This document shows positions 1-6,546 of a stretch of DNA of 15,701 bases, piece after piece. Origin of the DNA: an uncultured Lachnospiraceae bacterium (GTDB lineage Bacteria > Bacillota_A > Clostridia > Lachnospirales > Lachnospiraceae); assembly GCA_946613735.1 (NCBI GenBank), contig CAMOFS010000005.1, positions 1 to 15,701 of the forward strand. The letters are read 5' to 3'. The notes beneath the pieces were generated by a model, which was not told where the DNA came from, did not search any database, and saw only the letters and a program-made list of their open reading frames with translations. The position numbers and the translations under genes are program-made. How positions within the stretch are numbered: the first letter of the stretch is position 1; the number at the start of each line of letters is the position of its first letter.

Positions 1-1467
1 ACGATACAGGGAGTGAAGGATATGCTCTATCCGGGCTGGGACTGGATAGTGGATGGTTATAAGCTTTCTGGCATGTACACAGCCGATGGGGGCCAGCTGC
101 CTTGGTATTTCCCCGTGTATGCCATAGTCTGCATGCCTGCCACGCTCATATTGGGTCACCTTTCCATCCCGCCAATGCATGCCTTTCCCATCACAAATAT
201 AATTGTTACCACCATAGCCCTGATAATAGTGGGAGGTTTTCTAAAGACAGATAATATCCGGCGCACCTTCCTTGTGTTGCTTTTGGCTGTGCATCCTGCT
301 GTATTTTATATCAGTAATATCAGTGCGGAATCCCTTATCTACAGTCTTATGATCATCGGCTGTACTTTCTGGTACAACAGATGGTATAAAAGGGCAGCGC
401 TTTTTGTCGCCCTGGCCGGTATGCTCAATCCCACCATCATGATAATAGGGGTGGTGATGATATTTGAGTACCTTGAATATGAGGGGTATTACTCATACAT
501 CCGGGAAAACCTGATCAACCCGCAAAAGTGGGCGGGCCTTATATCTTTTGGACTGTGCTTTGTCCCCGCTCTCATACCTATGGGCTATAATTATTACCAT
601 ACCGGACATATCAATCTCACTGCTGCCACAGAGGAGCTGGTCACCGGGAATGAGACCACTCTGCAGCGTACGTGGGCTTACCTTACTGACCTGAACTACG
701 GGATGTTTCCATATTTTCCCATTCTTTGTGTGTTAGCAGTAGTACTTTTTGTGATAGTTATCGCACGGATCAAAAATGTTTTTGCCTATGCCATGCCCCA
801 CAGATACCAAAAGCGCAGGGAGCTGATGGGAGCAGCAGCAAAGAAAAAGGCGAAAGTCGGCACCAGGTATATGGAATGGATGGTGACCTTTTTTATGAAC
901 CTGATCTTGGTGTCCACCGTGACCCACATCAACAGCGGTATGTGCGGTATAGCCAGGTACAATGTATGGCTGTCTGTGATACCAATATTTGCGATAGTCC
1001 TTTTCGGACGAGATATGGTGGATGTTTCGGCACTGCATAAAATGGCAGCAACTGCCATTACATTGGGGATCATTTTGACAGGAGGCATAGTCTATGCCTA
1101 TTATCCGCATTTTGCAATGAATGTGCAGTACACGTCCTTTTCTCCTATAGCTTCGTATGCGTTGGAAAACCTGCCGGGTCTTTACAATCCCATCCCCTCT
1201 ACCTTTGTGGCCAGGTCGCTGCACATCGATGGCGGATATGAATACGAGACGCCCTTTATCTACTATGGCAGGGATGGCTATGTGAGGAAGATACTGGCAT
1301 CAAAAAAAGATGCGGATGATCTGCTTAAAAATTATCGATCCGCCTATAAAGACATGAAGTGGTATAACGATGAAAGCTTTGAAGACCAGGTGAATCGACT
1401 TTCTGACCGGCCGGGATATATCTCCGTTCCCGGAAGGTACAGGGTGATGATCAGGGAAGACAACTGA
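1..1467 (+). CDS. PIG-V-like polytopic membrane glycosyltransferase (5' end outside window)
   Basis: The frame is open from base 1, so the GTG at 13 is probably internal and the gene starts upstream. The first visible residues include WDWIVDGY followed by a WYFPVY segment. This matches the pattern of PIG-V-like GT-C mannosyltransferases, where a WD...GY stretch in the first outside loop precedes an FFPxYP-like motif. Further on, HPAVFYISNISAES resembles the family's P...Y.ES segment, followed by an NPT turn. About nine to ten hydrophobic segments are visible, and the last ~110 residues are a soluble tail rich in Tyr, Asp and Lys. Such enzymes are known to use polyprenyl-phosphate sugars on the outer membrane face; the sugar and acceptor cannot be read here. 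The gene ends with TGA, which is also part of an operator-like dyad. Family assignment is by motif memory; it could be another GT-C family. Confidence 0.72.
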   Translation, partial: TIQGVKDMLYPGWDWIVDGYKLSGMYTADGGQLPWYFPVYAIVCMPATLILGHLSIPPMHAFPITNIIVTTIALIIVGGFLKTDNIRRTFLVLLLAVHPAVFYISNISAESLIYSLMIIGCTFWYNRWYKRAALFVALAGMLNPTIMIIGVVMIFEYLEYEGYYSYIRENLINPQKWAGLISFGLCFVPALIPMGYNYYHTGHINLTAATEELVTGNETTLQRTWAYLTDLNYGMFPYFPILCVLAVVLFVIVIARIKNVFAYAMPHRYQKRRELMGAAAKKKAKVGTRYMEWMVTFFMNLILVSTVTHINSGMCGIARYNVWLSVIPIFAIVLFGRDMVDVSALHKMAATAITLGIILTGGIVYAYYPHFAMNVQYTSFSPIASYALENLPGLYNPIPSTFVARSLHIDGGYEYETPFIYYGRDGYVRKILASKKDADDLLKNYRSAYKDMKWYNDESFEDQVNRLSDRPGYISVPGRYRVMIREDN

Positions 1468-1535
1468 CACAATATTGTCAGATTATTAACTTGAAAAAAC
1501 ATAATCTATGGTATATAATGTGACTCGTTGTGTCA
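1465..1535 (+). promoter_or_regulatory. Pair of TGAC/GTCA dyads bracketing a promoter
   Basis: TGACA-N6-TGTCA lies at 1465-1480, just upstream of the -35 box. TGAC-N7-GTCA lies at 1521-1535, over the predicted transcription start. In addition, TGACACAA (1465-1472) and TTGTGTCA (1528-1535) are exact reverse complements. The dyad centres are about 56 bp apart, roughly five helical turns. That arrangement would suit a dimeric regulator binding both sites, but the sites are short and no regulator gene is in the window, so the regulatory role is inference. Confidence 0.35.
1491..1519 (+). promoter_or_regulatory. Strong sigma-70-type promoter for the secreted protein gene
   Basis: TTGAAA (1491-1496) and TATAAT (1514-1519) are separated by exactly 17 bases, one mismatch from consensus overall. 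Transcription should start near 1526, giving a leader of about 75 nt. It is the best promoter in the window. Confidence 0.85.
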
Positions 1536-1556
1536 AAAAGAAGGCATAAAATATTT

Positions 1557-1580
1557 CGTCCGGAAATGAAGATCCGGATG
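1557..1580 (+). other. Leader hairpin upstream of the secreted protein gene
   Basis: CGTCCGGA (1557-1564) can pair with TCCGGATG (1573-1580) with one G-U pair, leaving an 8-base loop. There is no T-run after it, so it is not a terminator. The ribosome site GAGAGG (1588-1593) lies outside the stem. It may stabilise the mRNA; no riboswitch class is recognised. Confidence 0.4.
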
Positions 1581-1599
1581 CATGAAAGAGAGGTAGAAA

Positions 1600-2484
1600 A
1601 TGAAAAACGTATTAAAGAAACTCGCACTTCTGATGCTTGCAGTATCCATGACAGTTCCTGCTGTATCTGCACTTGGCATTCCCGCTGCATCTGTTGCAGA
1701 GGCTGCATCACAGAACCTCACACTTTATGTCGGTGAGAAGTATGATATCGTTTCAGCCAAGAGTGTAAAGTCAAACAAGAAGAACATCGTTAAGACAGGT
1801 ACAGATAAGTCTTCAGGCTATGTTCAGCACTACATGATCGCTAAAAAGGCCGGCAAGGCAGTTGTTTCCGTAAAGAGCAAGTATGGTAACAGCACAACAA
1901 AGTACAATGTTACAGTAAAGAAGAACCCCGTTAAGGCTACCATGTCCATGACAGGCTATAAGTACCCCGAGGTACTCATTACTCTTAAGAACAGCTCTAG
2001 TCAGATTTTTGAGACAGCTACAGTAAAGTATACATTAAAGAAGGCAGATGGCTCTGTTTATGAAGAAAAAGAGATCAATGTCTACAATGTTATGCCCAAG
2101 AAGTCAGCTTATAAGACGATCTCCCTTACTTCAAGCGCAGATTTTGATCTTTCTGTTAGCGATGTCAAGGTAACCGGTGTTTACCACAATCCCAACCGTA
2201 AGTATGTGGACGCTTCATCCAAGGTAAAGCTTTCAACCGAAGATACCACAGCTGCAAAGGAGGTTGAGTCCAGCCTTACCTGCAAGAATTCCGTAAATAA
2301 GAGTGTATCCGGTACAGTTTATTATCTGCTAAAGAACTCTTCAGATGAGATCATTGGCGTTACTTCTTATTCACAGTACCTTCAGAAGAAGGCTACAGAG
2401 ACAAACACACACTCCATTTATGTAGATATGTATCCCGGCTTTGACCACTATGACATGGTTGCTGGCTTCTACTATACAAAGTAA
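1600..2484 (+). CDS. Secreted protein with N-terminal Ig-like (BIG2-type) domain, probably abundant
   Basis: The product has 294 residues and a clear Sec signal peptide: MKNVLKKLALL, a hydrophobic core, then small residues with likely cleavage near AEAAS around residue 36. The segment from about 40 to 108 (LTLYVGEKYDI through AKKAGKAVVSVKSKYG to YNVTVK) resembles a bacterial Ig-like BIG2 repeat. The remainder is beta-rich with repeated VKYTLK/VYYLLK-style strands, reminiscent of FxLYD-type surface domains; that part is uncertain. No LPxTG, lipobox or catalytic motif is seen, so it is probably released or held non-covalently at the wall. GAGAGG six bases upstream fixes the start. It is a one-gene unit with its own near-consensus promoter and terminator. 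Lysine is mostly AAG and threonine mostly ACA, unlike the neighbours, which fits high expression. The function is unknown. Confidence 0.8.
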   Translation: MKNVLKKLALLMLAVSMTVPAVSALGIPAASVAEAASQNLTLYVGEKYDIVSAKSVKSNKKNIVKTGTDKSSGYVQHYMIAKKAGKAVVSVKSKYGNSTTKYNVTVKKNPVKATMSMTGYKYPEVLITLKNSSSQIFETATVKYTLKKADGSVYEEKEINVYNVMPKKSAYKTISLTSSADFDLSVSDVKVTGVYHNPNRKYVDASSKVKLSTEDTTAAKEVESSLTCKNSVNKSVSGTVYYLLKNSSDEIIGVTSYSQYLQKKATETNTHSIYVDMYPGFDHYDMVAGFYYTK

Positions 2485-2504
2485 TCGAGATTATATTTAC
2501 CCAT

Positions 2505-2535
2505 GGGCAGGATGATCCATCCTGCCCTATTTTGT
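2505..2535 (+). terminator. Rho-independent terminator after the secreted protein gene
   Basis: GGGCAGGATG (2505-2514) and CATCCTGCCC (2518-2527) form a perfect 10-bp GC-rich stem with a 3-base loop. TATTTTGTT follows. It sits 20 bases after the stop codon and isolates this unit from the genes downstream. Confidence 0.88.
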
Positions 2536-2598
2536 TGCCTATGGGATTGCTTCATGATAAAGTAAGAATGGTTTTAGACGTGATGAGGCGAAAAAGAC

Positions 2599-3033
2599 AT
2601 GGTTGAAAAAAGATTAGTTTATGCGGTTTGCAGCTTAGCTTTGGGTCTGTGCATGATAACAGGATGCAGTATAAAAAATGATCCTGTTATGGAGCAAGGG
2701 TTTGATGAAGAAAACAAAACTAAGACCGAAGAGACAGTTTCTGAGGATGACTCTTCAGAAATAGAAATGGTATCGGATGATCCATCCGAAGTGGAGCCCT
2801 TTGTTTTCCGTGATGTTTTCGGTGAGGAATACGAGACCACGATAGATCCCGATATTGCGCCCAAGACATATAGCGATGATGCCTGGGTTCGTGAAGGAGA
2901 TAAGCTATCCTATTATGATTTTGCTGTCTGGCAGTATTCCAACGAAGGCAGCGTTTCCGGGATAAGCGGAGCCTGCGATCTGGATATATGGATCGGCTCC
3001 CCTATGCTTGACAGTGAAGCCTTAGGACTTTAA
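2599..3033 (+). CDS. Lipoprotein, internally deleted remnant of a GH25 lysozyme
   Basis: The 144-residue product starts with a lipoprotein signal ending MITGC (Cys23 would be lipidated), then a very acidic Glu/Ser/Asp linker to about residue 66. Residues 68-107 (FVFRDVFGEEYE...YSDDAWVREGDKLSYYD) resemble the linker that precedes the catalytic barrel in clostridial GH25 muramidases. Residues 108-133 (FAVWQYSNEGSVSGISG, then CDLDIW) match the last strand of the same barrel, normally WQY...G.V.GISG..DLN. The roughly 190 residues that should lie between, with the catalytic acids, are absent, and the frame is kept across YYDF (2911-2922). It cannot be a working lysozyme. It is either a decaying gene or a small surface lipoprotein. 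GAGG (2585-2588) is a modest ribosome site; no convincing promoter is seen. Confidence 0.78.
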   Translation: MVEKRLVYAVCSLALGLCMITGCSIKNDPVMEQGFDEENKTKTEETVSEDDSSEIEMVSDDPSEVEPFVFRDVFGEEYETTIDPDIAPKTYSDDAWVREGDKLSYYDFAVWQYSNEGSVSGISGACDLDIWIGSPMLDSEALGL

Positions 3034-3062
3034 AATATGGTTGTATTTATCCGTATTTATAT

Positions 3063-3067
3063 GGGAG
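3063..3067 (+). promoter_or_regulatory. Ribosome binding site that sets the start at 3074
   Basis: GGGAG lies six bases before ATG 3074. The longer frame from TTG 3041 has no ribosome site and would add 11 unlikely residues, so the ATG is preferred. Confidence 0.7.
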
Positions 3068-3073
3068 ACAGGC

Positions 3074-3586
3074 ATGGGTGTAAAAGACCCCCAGGGAATT
3101 GATCTGAAAGAAAGCACTGCAAAAAAAGACAATATCGAGATTATCATGGTGGCAATGGTCATTGTCGCCTTTTTGGCGTTTTATACCCTAAAAGTCAACG
3201 GTTTTTTTGACTTCACACATAACTACGGGATACGGGATATCACGGCTACCATAGATCAGGAAAATGTGATGCTTTTAATAGATCGTGATGAAAAGACCAC
3301 CTGGAATGCTGCAACATTTTTGGGAGAGACAAAGGCTAAGCCCGGTGATCATATAACCATATATTTTGATGATGTAAGGGAGATATCCTCCATAAGGATG
3401 TATGGCGACGTGCCGGGTGATCTGATCATAAAATCTAAGGCAGATGAAGAGACCGGCGGAGCTTTTTTAAAAGCCTCTAATGGTGAGTACATATCAGACA
3501 ACCCCATAAGCACCGATGCGTTGGTGATAGAGGTGGGTGGAAAAAAGAGTGTAACATGGAATATCTCGGAGCTTGAGGTAAGGTAA
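3074..3586 (+). CDS. Membrane-anchored F5/8-type-C (discoidin-like) domain protein
   Basis: The protein has 170 residues: a short hydrophilic N-terminus, one membrane segment at about 23-40 (IIMVAMVIVAFLAFYTL), and an outside domain. From about residue 53 the pattern is discoidin-like: IRDITATIDQ, then LIDRDEKTTWN (68-78, compare the family's aIDGd..T.W), then PGDHITIYFDD and ISSIRMYGD, ending WNISELEVR. Domains of this fold commonly bind sugars or lipid surfaces; no enzyme motif is present. Its stop codon overlaps the ATG of the next glycosyltransferase (TAATG), so the two are probably translationally coupled and may act together, for example with this protein presenting the glycan acceptor. 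That role is inference. The fold call rests on pattern, not on a search. Confidence 0.68.
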   Translation: MGVKDPQGIDLKESTAKKDNIEIIMVAMVIVAFLAFYTLKVNGFFDFTHNYGIRDITATIDQENVMLLIDRDEKTTWNAATFLGETKAKPGDHITIYFDDVREISSIRMYGDVPGDLIIKSKADEETGGAFLKASNGEYISDNPISTDALVIEVGGKKSVTWNISELEVR

Positions 3587-5139
3587 TGATGGATAATAAG
3601 ATAAAGAGCCTGGAAAAATACTTTGAACCAGCAGTCAACATAATCTGTGCCGTAATCACTGCCTGTGGTGTGATAACATCGGTACTTATGAATTTTGTGG
3701 GACGATCACTTTGGTTTGATGAGGCGGCACTTGCCTATTCCCTTTCTACCAGGGATCTTTTTGAGCTGGCAAAAACCGGTCTTGATTATGTCCAGGCGGC
3801 GCCGGTGGGATGGCTGTACCTGGAGAAGATATTTACCCTGATCTTTGGTAACAGCGACTTTGTATTACGGCTTCCTTCCATACTCTTTTACGTGGGTATG
3901 CTTGTCATAATCTACCTCTTTTCTTCGGATATCCTGGATATGGACCTGCCCCTTCTGCCCGTGGCTTTTACCGCATCACTGCCAGTGATACTTCAGTATT
4001 CCAATATGTTCAAGCCTTATATGGCTGACTGCTTTTTTACCGTGCTTTTGCTCTACGTTTACTATGGAAAAAGAGAGGACGAGGTGGACAGCGGAAGCCG
4101 GGCACTGCTCATGGGTGTGTTTTTCGGAGCAGTGATCTGGTTTTCTAATCCTGCCTGCTTTGTTATAGGCGGTATACTGGCAGCAGCCGGTCTTTTTTCC
4201 CTTTTTGAAAGAGAGTGGAAAAGGTTCTCCTGCGCAGTGCTTACAGCCCTTCCCGTGGCAGCCAGCTTTGCCTTATACTATTTCTGTTGGCTGGTAAAGA
4301 TAGATGGCGGTATGTATGGATTCTGGGCTGCCTGGAAGTTTCCCATCTTCCCTAAAAACATGGATGACATTACCCAGTTTTATCTCATGGGCGCCACTCT
4401 GATGCAGCCCTTTTACAGACTAAAATGGATAATTGCAGCCATAGTTGCCGCCGGCTTTATCTTTTGCATTTATTGGAAAGCAGAGAAGATGATCGCCATC
4501 TATCTGTCCCTGTTTTTGGCGGCCTTTGCTTCATCTTTGGGGATGTTTCCGGTAAACAAGAGGATGTGGCTTTTCATATATCCCTTCATTACGCTTATAG
4601 TATTCTTTATCGGGCACAAGGCCTGGGATTTCTGTGATGTGCGGGATTGGGACGTGCTGTCAAAGGTGGTGGTGGCGATTATGGTCTTTGCCTGTGTATT
4701 AAACGGCGGCATAAGATACTATATCCACAGTGACAATGTCTGGTGGCCCCGCTACGAGGTCAAGGGAGAGTATGAGTACCTTTGCTCTATACTTAAGCCC
4801 GATGACCGGGTGTACGTCTTCTCTGCAGCGGCACCTATGTTTTTATACTACAACGACTATGAGACCGACCTCATCAGCCCCCGGGACAAGCACCTTACCC
4901 CTCACTATGATGTGGAAGTATATGTGGGAGATGAGCCACTGGGAGAGGCCTTTGACTGTCGTGAGGATCTGGACTTTATACTGGAGGGCGGCGACTGCTA
5001 TATTGTGATGTCTGATACCTGGGACGATCCGGCGGCAAGCAAGGTGCTCTGGGATACTACGGCGCAGTACGGCACTATGGAGCAGATATACTTTGAACAT
5101 GATACGCCGTTGTATCATTTTGTAAAAAACGGGGAGTAG
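3586..5139 (+). CDS. GT-C membrane glycosyltransferase (ArnT/PMT-like)
   Basis: The product has 517 residues and about ten to eleven membrane segments. It shows the hallmarks of ArnT/PMT-type GT-C enzymes: SLWFDEAALA with the Asp45-Glu46 pair in the first outside loop, QAAPVGWLYLEKIF, and DFVLRLPS (91-98, compare SE..lRLPS). A soluble C-terminal region of about 120 residues starts near RYEVKGEYEYLCSILKPDDRVYV. The enzyme should move a sugar from a polyprenyl-phosphate donor to an acceptor outside the membrane; substrates cannot be told. Two adjacent ATGs (3586 and 3589) are possible starts, with GAGG at 3575-3578 serving either. The TAATG overlap with the upstream gene indicates coupled translation. 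Downstream lies the 22-bp repeat array. Confidence 0.82.
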   Translation: MMDNKIKSLEKYFEPAVNIICAVITACGVITSVLMNFVGRSLWFDEAALAYSLSTRDLFELAKTGLDYVQAAPVGWLYLEKIFTLIFGNSDFVLRLPSILFYVGMLVIIYLFSSDILDMDLPLLPVAFTASLPVILQYSNMFKPYMADCFFTVLLLYVYYGKREDEVDSGSRALLMGVFFGAVIWFSNPACFVIGGILAAAGLFSLFEREWKRFSCAVLTALPVAASFALYYFCWLVKIDGGMYGFWAAWKFPIFPKNMDDITQFYLMGATLMQPFYRLKWIIAAIVAAGFIFCIYWKAEKMIAIYLSLFLAAFASSLGMFPVNKRMWLFIYPFITLIVFFIGHKAWDFCDVRDWDVLSKVVVAIMVFACVLNGGIRYYIHSDNVWWPRYEVKGEYEYLCSILKPDDRVYVFSAAAPMFLYYNDYETDLISPRDKHLTPHYDVEVYVGDEPLGEAFDCREDLDFILEGGDCYIVMSDTWDDPAASKVLWDTTAQYGTMEQIYFEHDTPLYHFVKNGE

Positions 5140-5140
5140 A

Positions 5141-5281
5141 GATTCTTCGCTTCGCTCAGAATGACAAGGGGCAACGCTCAGAATGACAAGGGGCAACGCT
5201 CAGAATGACAAGGGTGCATTGATTGGAGTGACAAAGGAGCAATACTTGGAGTGACAGAGGGGCGATGCTTGGGATGGCAGC
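5141..5281 (+). repeat. Decaying tandem array of a ~22-bp repeat (GATTCTTCGCTTCGCTCAGAATGACA type)
   Basis: About six units follow one another directly after the upstream stop codon. Units at 5149-5170, 5171-5192 and 5193-5214 share the core CGCTCAGAATGACAAGGG and are nearly identical. Units at about 5215-5236, 5238-5259 and 5260-5281 are progressively diverged (core TTGGAGTGACA, then TTGGGATGGCA). The first is preceded by GATTCTTCGCTTCG, where ATTCT and AGAAT can pair as a small hairpin. Read on the minus strand it gives the peptide CHSERSEESL, which I recall as a spurious translation of an intergenic repeat dispersed in many bacterial genomes. It is not a CRISPR: there are no unique spacers. 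Confidence 0.85.
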
Positions 5282-5292
5282 AGTATAGGGTG

Positions 5293-6531
5293 ATGGATAG
5301 AATAGACTTATCAAAAACAAAAAACTTTGCGGTGCTTTTGGCGGTGGTGGCGGCCGGTATGTTTGTATATGAGCTTACCTGTTGCAACGAGTTTATAGCT
5401 TATATGGACGGATACTATACCTACAAGTACCTGCCGGACTTCATCATAGATCACAATTTTGATTACTACGTCAAGTTCCCCATGGGAACCGCCATATGTG
5501 AGCTGCCCTTTTTTCTGGTGGCCCATGTCATCACCCTGATAACCGATCCGATGGCTGCCACCGGTTTTGGCGGAGCCTATGAGACCGCTATCGGACTTGG
5601 TGGCATTTTCTATTTTTGCCTGGGTTTTTCCTTTTTATATGCTTCATTAAAAAAAATATTCGGAGGCAGTGCCGCATTTTTGACCTGCCTTTGCCTGATG
5701 CTTGGCACACCCTTGATCCTGTATGGGACAAAGTACGCGGCCTTTTCACACATCTATACCTTTGCGGTGTCGGCGGTGCTTCTGTATCTGACAGAGATCA
5801 TTGATGAAAGTCACTTTGAACGGGCAGTAAGCCTGGTTATGGGTATCTGTGTGGGCATGCTCTTTCTGATAAGAAACGTAAATGTTTTTTTTGTTCTGAT
5901 CTATGTGCTTATGTATGTGGGAATGACGGGTGAGTTTGCCGGGCATTTTAAAAAGCTCTTTAGTTTGGACCGGCTGCCGTACAATCTGGCCGGAGCGATC
6001 ATTATCATCCTGCCACAGCTGTATCACTGGCACAGGATCTTAGGCAGCTGGCTTCCAAATACATACTCGGATGAAAGCTTTATCTATGCGGCATCTCCAA
6101 AGCTTTTGGAGGTCTGGTTTTCCGATGCCAAGGGCTACTTCATCTTTGCTCCGGTGATGATACTATCCGTGGTGGGCTTTTTTTTCATGGCCCGTACAGA
6201 GGGGAAAAAGTATCTGGCCGGCAGTATTGTGCTTTTTGCCTTCGAGTCATACATGACGGCAGCCTGGTGGTGCTGGTGGATGGGCGGCGTGTACTCCATC
6301 AGGAGTTTTTTAGATATCACGGTTTTCATGGGTATTCCCATGTGTGCGTTCTTTGTATGGTTTTTGAAAACGGCAGCAGAAAAGGGATGCGCGGTAACCA
6401 TTGCCGGTATTGTCGTAGTGGCAGTGTTCTTTTATATTAATTTTGCACTGCTTCGGGGAGCACAAAGGGGTATCATTAACGAAACCCTGTCCGGCTGGTG
6501 GCAGATCAGGCAGTCGCTATTACTAAGATAG
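5293..6531 (+). CDS. Polytopic membrane protein, GT-C glycosyltransferase-like
   Basis: From ATG 5293 the product has 412 residues and about ten membrane segments. YMDGYYTYKYLPDFI (Asp39 in the first outside loop), a KFPMGTAICELPFFLVAH segment and SHIYTF resemble GT-C-like membrane proteins that carry DGYYYY...G.a..PFFL..H and SH..F motifs. By family analogy it is a lipid-linked-sugar glycosyltransferase; no substrate can be named. The frame is open back to GTG 5251, but those 14 residues translate the last copies of the tandem repeat, so ATG 5293 (or GTG 5290) is preferred. Neither has a well-spaced ribosome site: AGGG at 5287-5290 is too close. The next gene follows after 15 bases, so the two are probably co-transcribed. 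Confidence 0.72.
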   Translation: MDRIDLSKTKNFAVLLAVVAAGMFVYELTCCNEFIAYMDGYYTYKYLPDFIIDHNFDYYVKFPMGTAICELPFFLVAHVITLITDPMAATGFGGAYETAIGLGGIFYFCLGFSFLYASLKKIFGGSAAFLTCLCLMLGTPLILYGTKYAAFSHIYTFAVSAVLLYLTEIIDESHFERAVSLVMGICVGMLFLIRNVNVFFVLIYVLMYVGMTGEFAGHFKKLFSLDRLPYNLAGAIIIILPQLYHWHRILGSWLPNTYSDESFIYAASPKLLEVWFSDAKGYFIFAPVMILSVVGFFFMARTEGKKYLAGSIVLFAFESYMTAAWWCWWMGGVYSIRSFLDITVFMGIPMCAFFVWFLKTAAEKGCAVTIAGIVVVAVFFYINFALLRGAQRGIINETLSGWWQIRQSLLLR

Positions 6532-6546
6532 GGATCATATTGTTCA

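Noticed and set aside
733..1224. Minus-strand frame of 163 codons inside the first gene
   Set aside because: Its Cys/His-rich composition is typical of an antisense shadow, and the sense frame carries clear membrane glycosyltransferase features.
1465..1480. Terminator at the end of the first gene
   Set aside because: The dyad has a short AT-rich stem and no following T-run; it fits an operator better.
2536..2598. Promoter for the lipoprotein gene
   Set aside because: Only weak matches (TTGTTG with TGATAA or GATAAA) are seen; not convincing enough to annotate.
3041..3073. TTG 3041 as start of the discoidin-like protein
   Set aside because: There is no ribosome site, and a well-spaced GGGAG precedes ATG 3074.
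4843..5196. Minus-strand frame of 117 codons containing CHSERSEESL
   Set aside because: It is antisense to the glycosyltransferase gene and the peptide is a translation of the tandem repeat; there is no domain or ribosome site.
5141..5281. CRISPR array
   Set aside because: Units are directly adjacent with no spacers of unique sequence and no cas genes nearby.
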